Source: Gammaproteobacteria bacterium
Lineage (GTDB): Bacteria > Pseudomonadota > Gammaproteobacteria > DRLM01
Reading direction: 5' to 3'
Assembly: GCA_023266095.1 (NCBI GenBank)
Contig: JAHFRV010000006.1
Coordinates: 31,527 to 95,526, forward strand
Length of the DNA stretch: 64,000 nt
Part shown: one piece after another, positions 17,173 through 24,826 of the stretch
Position numbering within the stretch: the stretch's first letter is position 1
How the letters are laid out: every line of letters starts with the position of its first letter
Notes under the pieces: model-generated
The model's database searches: none
Told to the model about the DNA's origin: nothing
What the model saw: only the letters and a program-made list of their open reading frames with translations
Made by a program: the position numbers and the translations under genes

Positions 17173-18687
17173 ATGCCAAAGAAATATCTGGAAAAAATTC
17201 TCAAGGCGCGGGTTTACGATGTGGCGATCGAGACGCCGCTCGATCTCATGCGCGCCCTTTCCGAACGGCTGAATAACCAAGTGTGGTTGAAGCGGGAAGA
17301 TTTACAGCCGGTGTTCTCGTTCAAGCTGCGCGGCGCCTATAACAAGATCGTGCATCTCGATGCCGAGCAGCGCGCCCGAGGCGTCATTACCGCCTCGGCG
17401 GGCAATCACGCGCAAGGCGTGGCCTTGGCCGCCAGCCGGCTGGGAATACAGGCGCTGATCGTAATGCCGCGTACTACGCCGGATATTAAAGTGCAATCAG
17501 TGCGTAAATTGGGCGCCAAGACAGTGTTGCATGGCGATACCTACGACGAGGCCTATGTCCGCGCGGTCAAATTGGCGGACGAAAAAGGCATGGTGTTCGT
17601 CCATCCTTACGATGACCCCGAGGTGATTGCCGGTCAGGGTACGGTGGCGATGGAGATACTGCGGCAGCACGAGGCGCCGCCTCACGCCATCTTCGTGCCG
17701 GTGGGCGGCGGCGGCTTGATCGCCGGGGTGTCCAGTTACGTGAAGGCGCTTTACCCCGCGGTGAAGGTGATCGGCGTCGAGCCGGACGACGCGCCGACCT
17801 TGCAGCGCGCCTTGCAGAAAAAGAAACGGGTGGTGTTGGAGCAAGTGGGTATCTTCGCCGACGGGGTGGCGGTGCGCCAGATCGGCGCGGAGCCGTTCCG
17901 CATCGCCCGCCAGTGCGTGGATGAGGTGATCCTGGTCAGCACCGACGAGATCTGCGCCGCCATAAAAGACATCTTCGACGACACCCGCTCCATCGCCGAA
18001 CCGGCGGGGGCGTTGGCGGTGGCGGGTATGAAGCGTTATGTGGAACGCAGCAAACTCAGTGGCCAGCACCTGGTGGCGATCGATAGCGGCGCCAATATGA
18101 ATTTCGACCGGCTGCGTCATGTTGCGGAACGCGCCGAGGTGGGCGAGCGTAACGAGGCGATCCTGGCGGTGACCATTCCCGAGCGTGCCGGCAGTTTCCG
18201 CACCTTTTGCGAGGCGCTCGGCGCGCGCAGTGTCACCGAGTTCAATTACCGTTATTCCGATACCACGGCGGCCCACGTGTTCGCCGGCATTCAATTGCGG
18301 GGCGGCGACGCGGAGCGGCTGGAGATCGTGCAGCGGCTGCGCGCCGATGGATATCCGGTGCTGGACCTGACCGACAATGAAATGGCCAAGCTACACATCC
18401 GCCATATGGTGGGCGGCCATGCGGCCGGTATCGAAGACGAGGTGTTATACCGTTTCGAGTTCCCCGAGCGGCCGGGCGCCCTCTTGCGTTTCCTGACCAA
18501 TATGGGGCAGCGTTGGAACATCAGTTTGTTCCACTACCGTAATCACGGTGCCGCCTACGGTCGGGTGCTGGTGGGTATTCAAGTGCCGGCCAATGATCGC
18601 CAACGTCTGCAACATTTCCTCACCGACTTGGGTTATGCCTACCAGGAAGAGACCGCCAATCCGGTCTACGGACTGTTTTTGCGTTGA
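17173..18687 (+). CDS. ilvA: Threonine ammonia-lyase, biosynthetic (IlvA)
   Basis: 504 residues, close to the 514 of the E. coli enzyme. It deaminates threonine to 2-oxobutanoate, the first step of isoleucine synthesis. The catalytic domain (about 1-320) carries the PLP lysine in SFKLRGAYNK (Lys51), the SAGNHAQGVA loop and the phosphate-binding PVGGGGLIAG. The C-terminal part holds two ACT-like regulatory repeats (about 330-410 and 425-500; GSFRTFCEAL and GALLRFLTNM), the mark of the isoleucine-inhibited biosynthetic form rather than the catabolic one. No attenuator was found upstream. A purine-rich GGGGGGAAG lies about 20 bases before the ATG. Confidence 0.95.
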   Translation: MPKKYLEKILKARVYDVAIETPLDLMRALSERLNNQVWLKREDLQPVFSFKLRGAYNKIVHLDAEQRARGVITASAGNHAQGVALAASRLGIQALIVMPRTTPDIKVQSVRKLGAKTVLHGDTYDEAYVRAVKLADEKGMVFVHPYDDPEVIAGQGTVAMEILRQHEAPPHAIFVPVGGGGLIAGVSSYVKALYPAVKVIGVEPDDAPTLQRALQKKKRVVLEQVGIFADGVAVRQIGAEPFRIARQCVDEVILVSTDEICAAIKDIFDDTRSIAEPAGALAVAGMKRYVERSKLSGQHLVAIDSGANMNFDRLRHVAERAEVGERNEAILAVTIPERAGSFRTFCEALGARSVTEFNYRYSDTTAAHVFAGIQLRGGDAERLEIVQRLRADGYPVLDLTDNEMAKLHIRHMVGGHAAGIEDEVLYRFEFPERPGALLRFLTNMGQRWNISLFHYRNHGAAYGRVLVGIQVPANDRQRLQHFLTDLGYAYQEETANPVYGLFLR

Positions 18688-18814
18688 GGTTGCCGAGCCC
18701 GCTGCCGCGGAAGTGGTCGGGTGGCGCACTGTCGTGCATCAAGTGTCTGAGGCGGGGATGAGACCTTCAAATACACGAAGGGCCCGCCATCGCGAGCCCT
18801 CCGTACAGCACTGC

Positions 18815-18844
18815 AAAAAGCCGAAAACCGCGGCGGTTTTCGGC
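18815..18844 (-). terminator. Rho-independent terminator of the histone H1-like gene
   Basis: On the minus strand, just after the stop of the lysine-rich gene, an 11-base perfect stem (GCCGAAAACCG with CGGTTTTCGGC, three-base loop) is followed by TTTTT. The stem itself spans 18820-18844 and the T-run 18815-18819. It faces the plus-strand ilvA gene, whose end is 130 bases away, and could stop transcription from both sides. Confidence 0.85.
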
Positions 18845-18851
18845 GGATTGC

Positions 18852-19151
18852 TTAAGCTGGCATCGCGGGAACGGCCTTTTTCTTGGAGGCTCGCTTCTTT
18901 GAAGCCGCTTTCTTTTTACCGGCCTTTTTCTTGCCAGCCTTCTTTTTACCGGCCTTTTTCTTGCCGGCTTTCTTTTTACCAACCTTTTTCTTGGCAACCT
19001 TTTTCTTAGCGGCTTTTTTCTTGCCAGCCTTTTTCCGGGTTGCCTTTTTGGCGGTGGCCTTCTTGGCTACCACCTTCTTGGTGGTGGTTTTCTTCGCAGC
19101 TGACTTCTTCTTTGAAGTCACTTTCTTCTTCGTGGCTTTCTTTGTTGCCAT
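18852..19151 (-). CDS. Lysine/alanine-repeat histone H1-like DNA-binding protein
   Basis: 99 residues beginning MATKKATKKK, preceded by a strong GGAGG ribosome site eight bases upstream. A longer frame exists but lacks such a site. The protein is almost entirely lysine, alanine, threonine, glycine and valine, with a central run of five-residue KKKAG-type units repeated about a dozen times. Bacterial proteins of this type (histone H1-like Hc1/Hc2, AlgP-like, BpH1) bind DNA non-specifically and compact or regulate it. The low complexity prevents a finer call. It has its own promoter candidate and terminator, so it is a single-gene unit. The opposite strand also shows a 95-codon frame made only of Phe, Leu, Pro and Ala, which is a mirror of the repeat. 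Confidence 0.85.
   Translation of the reverse strand: MATKKATKKKVTSKKKSAAKKTTTKKVVAKKATAKKATRKKAGKKKAAKKKVAKKKVGKKKAGKKKAGKKKAGKKKAGKKKAASKKRASKKKAVPAMPA
18905..19035. repeat. 15-base tandem repeat inside the H1-like gene
   Basis: Imperfect 15-base units of the kind CTTTTTCTTGCCGGC repeat head to tail and encode KKKAG-type pentapeptides on the minus strand. Such arrays change unit number easily by slippage, so protein length may differ between strains. The units are contiguous, without unique spacers, so this is not a CRISPR array. Confidence 0.8.
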
Positions 19152-19468
19152 TGTGATTCCTCCGTTGTGAACGTAGCGTTCGCTACTAAGTATAAACAAC
19201 TTCTTTAAAAAACAAAGAGCGTTTATTCCAAAAGACTATCGAACGATTTTGAACATTCCTTTAGGGCCCGGCGGTGTGTGTGATGAATTCGCATGAGAGA
19301 GAGGCGACGCGATGGTGGTTTTTTACCATCGCCGCCATCTAAAAACGCCAACGAAACATGCTTGAGTGAGGTGATAAAAGGCGTGCGAAACGGAAGGCGA
19401 ACACTGTGGTGGGTGCGGGCCGTATTGCGCGTTTTTCTCGGGGAAAACGCGGTTTTCTAATGTGCCGC
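19152..19468. promoter_or_regulatory. Promoter of the H1-like gene and hairpin-rich gap before the EVE gene
   Basis: Minus-strand TATACT at 19189-19194 is a good -10 box, with weak T-rich -35 candidates near 19210-19217. Immediately downstream of it the sequence GTAGCG-TT-CGCTAC forms a short palindrome (about 19172-19185) in the 5' leader. Further out are two hairpins: an eight-base stem with a T-rich loop at 19309-19332 and an eight-base stem at 19428-19451 just beyond the EVE stop. The second could end the EVE transcript but lacks a T-run on that strand. No gene was recognised here. Confidence 0.45.
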
Positions 19469-19927
19469 TTACTCCAATTCCAGGATGTAGTTCCACGCTT
19501 CAGCGCTGATCGGCATGATGGAGAGCCGGTTGCCTTTGCGGAGCAGCAGCAACTCGGTGAGAGCGTGGTGATTTTTGAGTTCAGTAAGGGTGATGGTGCG
19601 TTTGAAACGCTTACGAAAACGAACGTCGACCATGTACCAACGAGGCGCCTCGGGTGTGCTCTTAGGGTCGAAGTGTGGGTTTTCGGGGTCGAGGGCGGTG
19701 AAGTCGGGGTAAGCTTGCCGCACTATCTCGACGATACCGACGATGCCCGGTTCTTTGCAATTGGAGTGGTAGAAGAAGGCGAGGTCGCCCTTTTTCATCT
19801 GGTCACGAAGCATGTTTCGTGCTTGGTAATTGCGCACGCCATCCCAGTGTTCGGTCTGTTTGGGGCGGGCTTGGAGGTCGTCGATGCCGAAGGCGTCCGG
19901 TTCTGATTTCATCAACCAGTAATGCAT
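19469..19927 (-). CDS. EVE domain protein
   Basis: 152 residues, a single EVE domain (related to PUA and YTH folds and to thymocyte nuclear protein 1). The typical opening HYWLMKSEPDAFGIDDL and the segments WDGVRNYQARNMLR, GDLAFFYHSN and PRWYMVDVRF are all present. EVE domains bind modified bases in nucleic acid. The bacterial stand-alone members are conserved but their substrate is not established. It lies 52 bases from fau on the same strand and may be co-transcribed with it. Confidence 0.9.
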   Translation of the reverse strand: MHYWLMKSEPDAFGIDDLQARPKQTEHWDGVRNYQARNMLRDQMKKGDLAFFYHSNCKEPGIVGIVEIVRQAYPDFTALDPENPHFDPKSTPEAPRWYMVDVRFRKRFKRTITLTELKNHHALTELLLLRKGNRLSIMPISAEAWNYILELE

Positions 19928-19979
19928 GAATGCTCCTAAGAATACGCATGATGAACGGCGCGGTGAGTGTGAACCGGGC

Positions 19980-20633
19980 CTAGATTAGATGGAGTTGTTG
20001 GTCGGTGGCGATACCATCGAGTGGTATATCCCACCACTGGGGGTCGAGGGCGTCGACGCGTTGCAGGGCGTGAGCGATGCCGAGCAGGCGCGGTTTGCGC
20101 CAATGGTGGCGATGGCGCAGGCCCGCGAGGCTGCGATCGTAGAATCCGCCGCCCATGCCGAGTCGGTTGCCTTGAATGTCGAAGCCGACCAGCGGCAACA
20201 ACAGCAGATCCAGTAGTCGCGCGTCGACGAGACGGAGTCCCGCACCGCTGGGTTCGGGAATGCCGAAGATGTTGGGCGCGAGCGGATCACCGGGGTAGTA
20301 GGGCGTGAAACGCAAGCGACGATCCGCGCTGATGACCGGCAGGTAACATGTTTTGCGCATGGCCCAGGCGTGTTGAAGCAGCGGAGTGAGATCCAACTCG
20401 CCGTCGTTGGCGAGATAAAAGCCAATGTGCCGGCTGCGGCGGAAGAGCGATGAGCACCAGACCAGGCGAGCCAGTTTGGACGCGGCATGACGTTGTTGCA
20501 CCTTGCTCAGTTGTTGCCGCTGTTGCCGCAGCCGGCGGCGTAATGCCGAACGATCCGCGCCGGTGAGAGTCCTGTCGTGTATGTCGCTGGATGAAGCCGT
20601 GGTTGGGGGAGGGAACGGTGGGTTGCTGTTCAT
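19980..20633 (-). CDS. fau: 5-formyltetrahydrofolate cyclo-ligase (YgfA)
   Basis: 217 residues from the ATG at 20633. It converts 5-formyl-THF to 5,10-methenyl-THF with ATP in one-carbon metabolism. The diagnostic GMGGGFYDRSL motif and the substrate-binding DLLLLPLVGFD are present. An ATG ten codons earlier would place the start inside the 6S RNA, so the shorter form is preferred. The N-terminal 25 residues are not conserved in the family. The order zapA-6S RNA-fau is the one conserved in gammaproteobacteria, where the 6S transcript continues into this gene. Confidence 0.9.
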   Translation of the reverse strand: MNSNPPFPPPTTASSSDIHDRTLTGADRSALRRRLRQQRQQLSKVQQRHAASKLARLVWCSSLFRRSRHIGFYLANDGELDLTPLLQHAWAMRKTCYLPVISADRRLRFTPYYPGDPLAPNIFGIPEPSGAGLRLVDARLLDLLLLPLVGFDIQGNRLGMGGGFYDRSLAGLRHRHHWRKPRLLGIAHALQRVDALDPQWWDIPLDGIATDQQLHLI

Positions 20634-20659
20634 TCCGGGGTGGGTCCGCGGTGATAAAA

Positions 20660-20843
20660 GCACCCTCCGCGTGAACCGTCGCGGACCATCGCCCTTGAAC
20701 CATTCGGTTCAGGTGGGAACCCAATCAGTGTTTTTAGGCTTTCCGGCGGAGCGGACATGCACACCAACACTGGCAGGGCCCCCAAGGGTAATGAAATAGG
20801 GTCAAGGAGTAACCTGGCCCGCTAACGGGAACCGCAGAGGATG
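20660..20843 (-). ncRNA. ssrS: 6S RNA
   Basis: About 180 bases, minus strand, between zapA and fau. Conserved 6S segments can be read in order: GCGGGCCAG near the 5' end, TATTTCAT, GTTGGTGTGCATG, GGAAAGCCTAAAAAC, and the CACCTGAACC...GGTTCAAGGGC region of the 3' half. The closing stem is visible: CCTCTGCG (20833-20840) pairs with CGCGGAGG (20664-20671), with one G-T pair. 6S RNA mimics an open promoter and sequesters sigma-70 RNA polymerase in stationary phase. Ends are approximate to a few bases. Confidence 0.93.
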
Positions 20844-20894
20844 CGTCTTTGATTCTATCGTGAAACTCGAATAAGCGAAACTACCGTGACCGGC

Positions 20895-21209
20895 TTACAG
20901 GTCGATCTGCCGGGAGTCGTGGAGAGCGGCGTCAATTTTGTTTTGCAGACTGCGGATGCGGTGGCCGAGATTGTCGGATTGGGAGTCGATCTCGTTGCGT
21001 GCCTTGAGCAATTCGTGGGTGATGTTGAGCGCGGCCATGACCGCGATGCGGTCGGCGCCGACCACTTTGCCGCTGTCGCGGATTTCCTTCATTTTCTTAC
21101 CGAGGTAGCTGGCGGCGGACAACAGCGCGTCGCGTTCCTGGTCCGGGCAGGCGATCCGGTATTCCTTTTCCAGGATGTGGATGGTAATCGGCGTGGTAGA
21201 GTCGCTCAT
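20895..21209 (-). CDS. zapA: Cell division protein ZapA
   Basis: 104 residues. ZapA binds FtsZ and bundles protofilaments at the division site. The N-terminal globular part has ITIHILEKEYRIACPDQER and AASYLGKKMKEIRD, and the second half (ALNITHELL onward) is the usual long helix for dimerisation. The start overlaps the end of the zapB-like gene by four bases, so the pair is translationally coupled. The 6S RNA follows immediately on the same strand. Confidence 0.94.
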   Translation of the reverse strand: MSDSTTPITIHILEKEYRIACPDQERDALLSAASYLGKKMKEIRDSGKVVGADRIAVMAALNITHELLKARNEIDSQSDNLGHRIRSLQNKIDAALHDSRQIDL

Positions 21210-21439
21210 GCTTCGGTTTCCAGCGATTTAAGGCGCAGTAACAGCATTTCCGTCTGCGTGCGGGCCAAGTCGGTTTTATGTTGCAGCTTGGCGCGCTCGG
21301 TGACCAGCATGGTTTGTTGCTGGCGGAGCAGGCGGTTTTCTTCCTTGAGGCGCTGGCAGGTGCGTATGAGTTCGTCGAGACGATGGTCGAGGCCGCGGAT
21401 GTCGGCTTCAGTGATGCGATTGGGTTTGTCGGTGTTCAT
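21206..21439 (-). CDS. zapB: ZapB-like coiled-coil division protein
   Basis: 77 residues, predicted to be almost wholly coiled coil (LDHRLDELIRTCQRLKEEN followed by heptads to residue 75). Its place directly before zapA is typical of the TIGR02449/ZapB-like family in gammaproteobacteria. ZapB links ZapA-FtsZ to the chromosome in E. coli. Sequence identity with E. coli ZapB is not evident by eye, so the call is by length, structure and context. The 173-base gap to ygfB on the other strand holds both promoters, but no clear motif was found in it. Confidence 0.8.
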   Translation of the reverse strand: MNTDKPNRITEADIRGLDHRLDELIRTCQRLKEENRLLRQQQTMLVTERAKLQHKTDLARTQTEMLLLRLKSLETEA

Positions 21440-21612
21440 GGGACATCAATATAGAGTGGCGGCGAAATGGGGTCAATCACCGGCTGTGGTAGTGGCCGTT
21501 TGGGCAGGCATGATAGCATAACCTCCAGTCTTCTATTGTGTCCGGCATTAACGCGTGCTCAGTAAAGGGTCTATCCTCAATCAGTGGATTTGCCGCTTGA
21601 TTTTATCGATCG

Positions 21613-22221
21613 ATGGAGAATGTCTTGAGTTCAGCGCCCCTGCCCCTTGATTACGACGCCTATGTCGCCCTGTTCGAGGGCTTGGCTTTGGAATTGACGC
21701 CGGCGGAATGCCATGGCGGTTTGACGGGTTTGCTGTGCGCTACCGATACTGTCGCCGCCGAGCAGTGGATCGCCGAGTTGATGGCCGGTAAGCCGACCAT
21801 CATGTTGGCCGACGATGGCGTGGCCGGTGCGGATGACGATACCCCGACGTTGCGGCGTCTGTATGAAATTACCACCGATCGGCTGGAAGATCCGGATTAT
21901 GGTTTCACCTTATTATTGCCCGCCGATACTCATCCCCTGGCCGAGCGGACCGAGGCCTTGTCCCAGTGGTGTCAGGGTTTCTTATGGGGCCTGGGCCTGG
22001 GCGGTATTCAAGATGAAGCCAAGATGCCCGGCGATGTGAATGAGGTGATGCGGGATATGTCGGAGATCTCGCGCCTGCGCTTCGCCGACCAGGGCGGTGG
22101 CAACGACGATGAAACCGCCTATGCCGAGATCGTGGAATATGTGCGCATGGCGGCCTTGCTGGTGTATGAAGAATTACGCCCGCTGCGGGTGGCGCGGCCC
22201 GACGGGGATGTTGTGCACTAA
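21613..22221 (+). CDS. ygfB: UPF0149 family protein YgfB
   Basis: 202 residues, all alpha-helical in the family. Recognised by the opening DYDAYVALFEGLALELTPAECHGGLTGLL, the segment QWCQGFLWGLGLG, and the acidic C-terminal VEYVRMAALLVYEEL. Its function is not well defined; in Pseudomonas it affects AmpDh3 and beta-lactam response. The order ygfB-pepP-ubiH-ubiI on one strand is the standard gammaproteobacterial arrangement. The gap to pepP is 15 bases. Confidence 0.92.
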   Translation: MENVLSSAPLPLDYDAYVALFEGLALELTPAECHGGLTGLLCATDTVAAEQWIAELMAGKPTIMLADDGVAGADDDTPTLRRLYEITTDRLEDPDYGFTLLLPADTHPLAERTEALSQWCQGFLWGLGLGGIQDEAKMPGDVNEVMRDMSEISRLRFADQGGGNDDETAYAEIVEYVRMAALLVYEELRPLRVARPDGDVVH

Positions 22222-22236
22222 TCGAGGGCTCGTCGG

Positions 22237-23583
22237 GTGTTGGATAGCAAAGAATTCGTGAAACGCCGCAAACAACTGATGCGCATGATGGGTGAGGGCG
22301 CCATGGCCATTCTGCCCGCCGCGCCGCAGCGTCACCGCAATCGCGACAGCGAATACCCGTACCGGCAGGACAGCGATTTTTTCTATCTCACCGGATTCGG
22401 CGAGCCGGAGGCGGTGGCGGTGCTGGTGCCGCATCGTGAGCAGGGCGAATACGTGTTGTTCTGCCGCGACCGCGACCCGCTGATGGAAACCTGGCACGGC
22501 CGCCGCGCCGGACCGGCCGGGGCCCGCGAGCGTTACGGCGCCGACGATGCTTATCCTATCGGTGATATCGACGACATCCTGCCCGGCCTGTTGGAAAACC
22601 GCGAGCGGGTTTATTACAGCATGGGTTACAGCCCCGAATTCGATCAGCGGCTGATGGCCTGGGTCAACCGGGTGCGGGCCCGCTCGCGCGGCGGCAGTCA
22701 CGCGCCGGTGGAGTTCGTGGCCCTCGAACATGTCCTGCACGACATGCGTCTCTATAAGAGTCCGGCGGAGATTAAAGTGATGCGCCAGTCGGCGAGCATC
22801 GCCGCCGCAGCTCATCAACGTGCCATGCGCATGTGCCGTCCGGACATGATGGAGTACGAAGTCGAGGCGGAGTTTCTCCACGAGTTCCGCCGCGCCGGGG
22901 CCTGGGTGTCCTACAATCCCATCGTCGCCGGCGGCGGCAATGCCTGCATCCTGCATTACACCGAGAACAACGCGCCGCTGCGCGACGGCGATCTGCTGTT
23001 GATCGACGCCGGCGCCGAGTTGCACGGTTATGCCTCCGACATCACCCGTACCTTTCCCATCAACGGCCGTTTCAGCCCTGCCCAGCGGGCGTTGTACGAG
23101 GTGGTGTTGGCGGCGCAGCAGGCCGCCTTCGATTGCGTGAAGCCGGGCAGTCATTGGAATGTACCGCACGACGCGGCGGTGCGCACGCTCACCGAAGGCT
23201 TGGTCGAGCTGGGTTTGCTCAAGGGCAAGGTCAACGAGCTGATCGCCAGCGAGGCCTACCGACGGTTTTACATGCACCGCACCGGCCACTGGCTGGGCAT
23301 GGATGTCCATGACGTCGGCGATTACAAAGTCGGCGGCCAGTGGCGGGTGCTGGAGCCGGGCATGGTGCTCACCGTGGAGCCGGGTCTGTACATTCCCGCC
23401 GGTAGCAAGGGCGTGGCGAAAAAATGGTGGGATATCGGCATCCGTATCGAAGACGATGTATTGGTCACCAAGCACGGTCACGAGGTGTTGACGAAAGCGG
23501 CGCCCAAGACCGTCGCCGAGATCGAATCTCTCATGGCCGATGGCGCGGTGGCCGGGTCCGCGGCGCGGGCCCGGCATGCTTGA
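22237..23583 (+). CDS. pepP: Xaa-Pro aminopeptidase P
   Basis: 448 residues. PepP removes an N-terminal residue preceding proline using two manganese ions. The start is a GTG (or the adjacent TTG), with no ATG available before MRMMGEG at codon 16; the GAGGG-type site about ten bases upstream supports it. Metal ligands of the pita-bread fold are visible: LLIDAGAEL and SDITRTFP (two Asp), HRTGHWLGMDVHD (His), TVEPGLYIP (Glu) and GIRIEDDVLVT (Glu). Its last eight bases overlap ubiH. Confidence 0.95.
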   Translation: MLDSKEFVKRRKQLMRMMGEGAMAILPAAPQRHRNRDSEYPYRQDSDFFYLTGFGEPEAVAVLVPHREQGEYVLFCRDRDPLMETWHGRRAGPAGARERYGADDAYPIGDIDDILPGLLENRERVYYSMGYSPEFDQRLMAWVNRVRARSRGGSHAPVEFVALEHVLHDMRLYKSPAEIKVMRQSASIAAAAHQRAMRMCRPDMMEYEVEAEFLHEFRRAGAWVSYNPIVAGGGNACILHYTENNAPLRDGDLLLIDAGAELHGYASDITRTFPINGRFSPAQRALYEVVLAAQQAAFDCVKPGSHWNVPHDAAVRTLTEGLVELGLLKGKVNELIASEAYRRFYMHRTGHWLGMDVHDVGDYKVGGQWRVLEPGMVLTVEPGLYIPAGSKGVAKKWWDIGIRIEDDVLVTKHGHEVLTKAAPKTVAEIESLMADGAVAGSAARARHA

Positions 23584-24826
23584 GCCGGTCGATCACGATG
23601 TGGTGATCGTCGGCGGCGGCATGGTGGGGGCCAGCCTCGCCATCGCGTTGAGCGCCACGCCGCTCAAAGTCGCGCTGTTGGAAGCGGTGCCTTTTCGTTC
23701 GCAGAGCCAGCCGAGTTACGACGATCGCGCCCTCGCCCTCGCTTATGGCACGCGCCGCATTTTCAGCGGCATGGGCGTGTGGCCGGCATTGGCGCCGCAG
23801 GTGACTCCCATCGAACACATCCATATTTCCGATCGCGGTCATTTCGGCGCCACGCGTTTGGATCGCCGCGATGCCGCGGTGGAGGCGCTGGGTTATGTGG
23901 CCGAGAGTCGGATCGTCGGCGCAGTGGTGGCCGAACGTTTGCAGCAACTTGCCAATCTCACCGTGTATTGTCCCGCCACACTCAGTGATGTGGTGCTGGG
24001 CAGCGGTGTCGCCGAGGTGGTGGTGAAGGAGGGCGAGATGCAGCGGCGTTTGACCTGCCGTTTAGTGGTGGCCGCCGATGGCGCCACCTCCACCGTGCGC
24101 GAGTTGTTGGGCATCGCCATGCAGCGTTGGGAATACGGTCAGACCGCGATCATCACCAATGTCACGCCCGACCGGCCGCACGGCAATCGCGCCTACGAAC
24201 GCTTCACCGACAGCGGGCCGCTGGCGCTGTTGCCCATGTCGGACAATCGCTATTCCGTGGTGTGGACGGTGCGCGCCGATTACGCGACTAGCGTGTTAAC
24301 CATGGACGACGTGACTTTTCTTGCCGCTTTGCAGGCGCGGGTCGGGCGGCGGGTCGGTACGTTGATCAAAGTGGGGCGGCGCCGCGATTATCCTTTGGCC
24401 ATGGTGCGGGCGCGCGAACATGTGCGTCCGCGGCTGGCCTTGATCGGCAATGCCGCCCACACCTTGCATCCGGTGGCCGGCCAGGGTTTCAATCTCGGTG
24501 TGCGTGACGTGGCGGTGTTGGCCGAGGTGTTGAACGAAGCCGTGCTCGCGGGTCAGGACATCGGCACGATGGATGTATTGCAGCGTTATGCCGGCTGGCG
24601 GCAGCGCGATCATCTCAAAATGATCGCCTTCACCGACGGTTTGGCGCGGGTGTTCGCCAATCCGCTGTGGCCGGTGCGCGTCGTGCGCAATATGAGCATG
24701 GTGCTGGTGGATCTGTTGCCGCCGTTGAAAGAGGTATTGACCCGCCACACCATGGGTCTGGCCGGCAAGCTGCCACGGCTGGCGCGGGGTTTACCGTTGC
24801 AAGGGACACGCAATGAACCGGTCTGA
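23576..24826 (+). CDS. ubiH: 2-octaprenyl-6-methoxyphenol hydroxylase UbiH
   Basis: 416 residues from the ATG at 23576; the longer frame lies inside pepP. A class A flavoprotein mono-oxygenase of ubiquinone synthesis, acting at ring position C1. Features: the FAD dinucleotide fold VVIVGGGMVGASLAIAL, DDRALALAYGTRR, VAADGATSTVRELLGI, and the second FAD motif ALIGNAAHTLHPVAGQGFNLG. GNAAHT with 'N' matches UbiH rather than UbiI, which normally has GDAAHT as in the next gene. The enzyme needs oxygen, so the organism makes ubiquinone aerobically. It overlaps ubiI by 14 bases. Confidence 0.92.
   Translation: MLEPVDHDVVIVGGGMVGASLAIALSATPLKVALLEAVPFRSQSQPSYDDRALALAYGTRRIFSGMGVWPALAPQVTPIEHIHISDRGHFGATRLDRRDAAVEALGYVAESRIVGAVVAERLQQLANLTVYCPATLSDVVLGSGVAEVVVKEGEMQRRLTCRLVVAADGATSTVRELLGIAMQRWEYGQTAIITNVTPDRPHGNRAYERFTDSGPLALLPMSDNRYSVVWTVRADYATSVLTMDDVTFLAALQARVGRRVGTLIKVGRRRDYPLAMVRAREHVRPRLALIGNAAHTLHPVAGQGFNLGVRDVAVLAEVLNEAVLAGQDIGTMDVLQRYAGWRQRDHLKMIAFTDGLARVFANPLWPVRVVRNMSMVLVDLLPPLKEVLTRHTMGLAGKLPRLARGLPLQGTRNEPV

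Noticed and set aside
18905..19035. Possible CRISPR-like array
   Set aside because: Repeat units are 15 bases, contiguous and coding, with no unique spacers.
18883..19170. Plus-strand frame of 95 codons made of Phe, Leu, Pro and Ala
   Set aside because: It is the mirror of the lysine-rich repeat gene on the minus strand and has no ribosome site or hydrophobicity pattern of a real membrane protein.
22174..23577. Minus-strand frame of 467 codons
   Set aside because: It lies exactly opposite pepP, whose motifs are complete. High GC leaves long open antisense frames without protein features.
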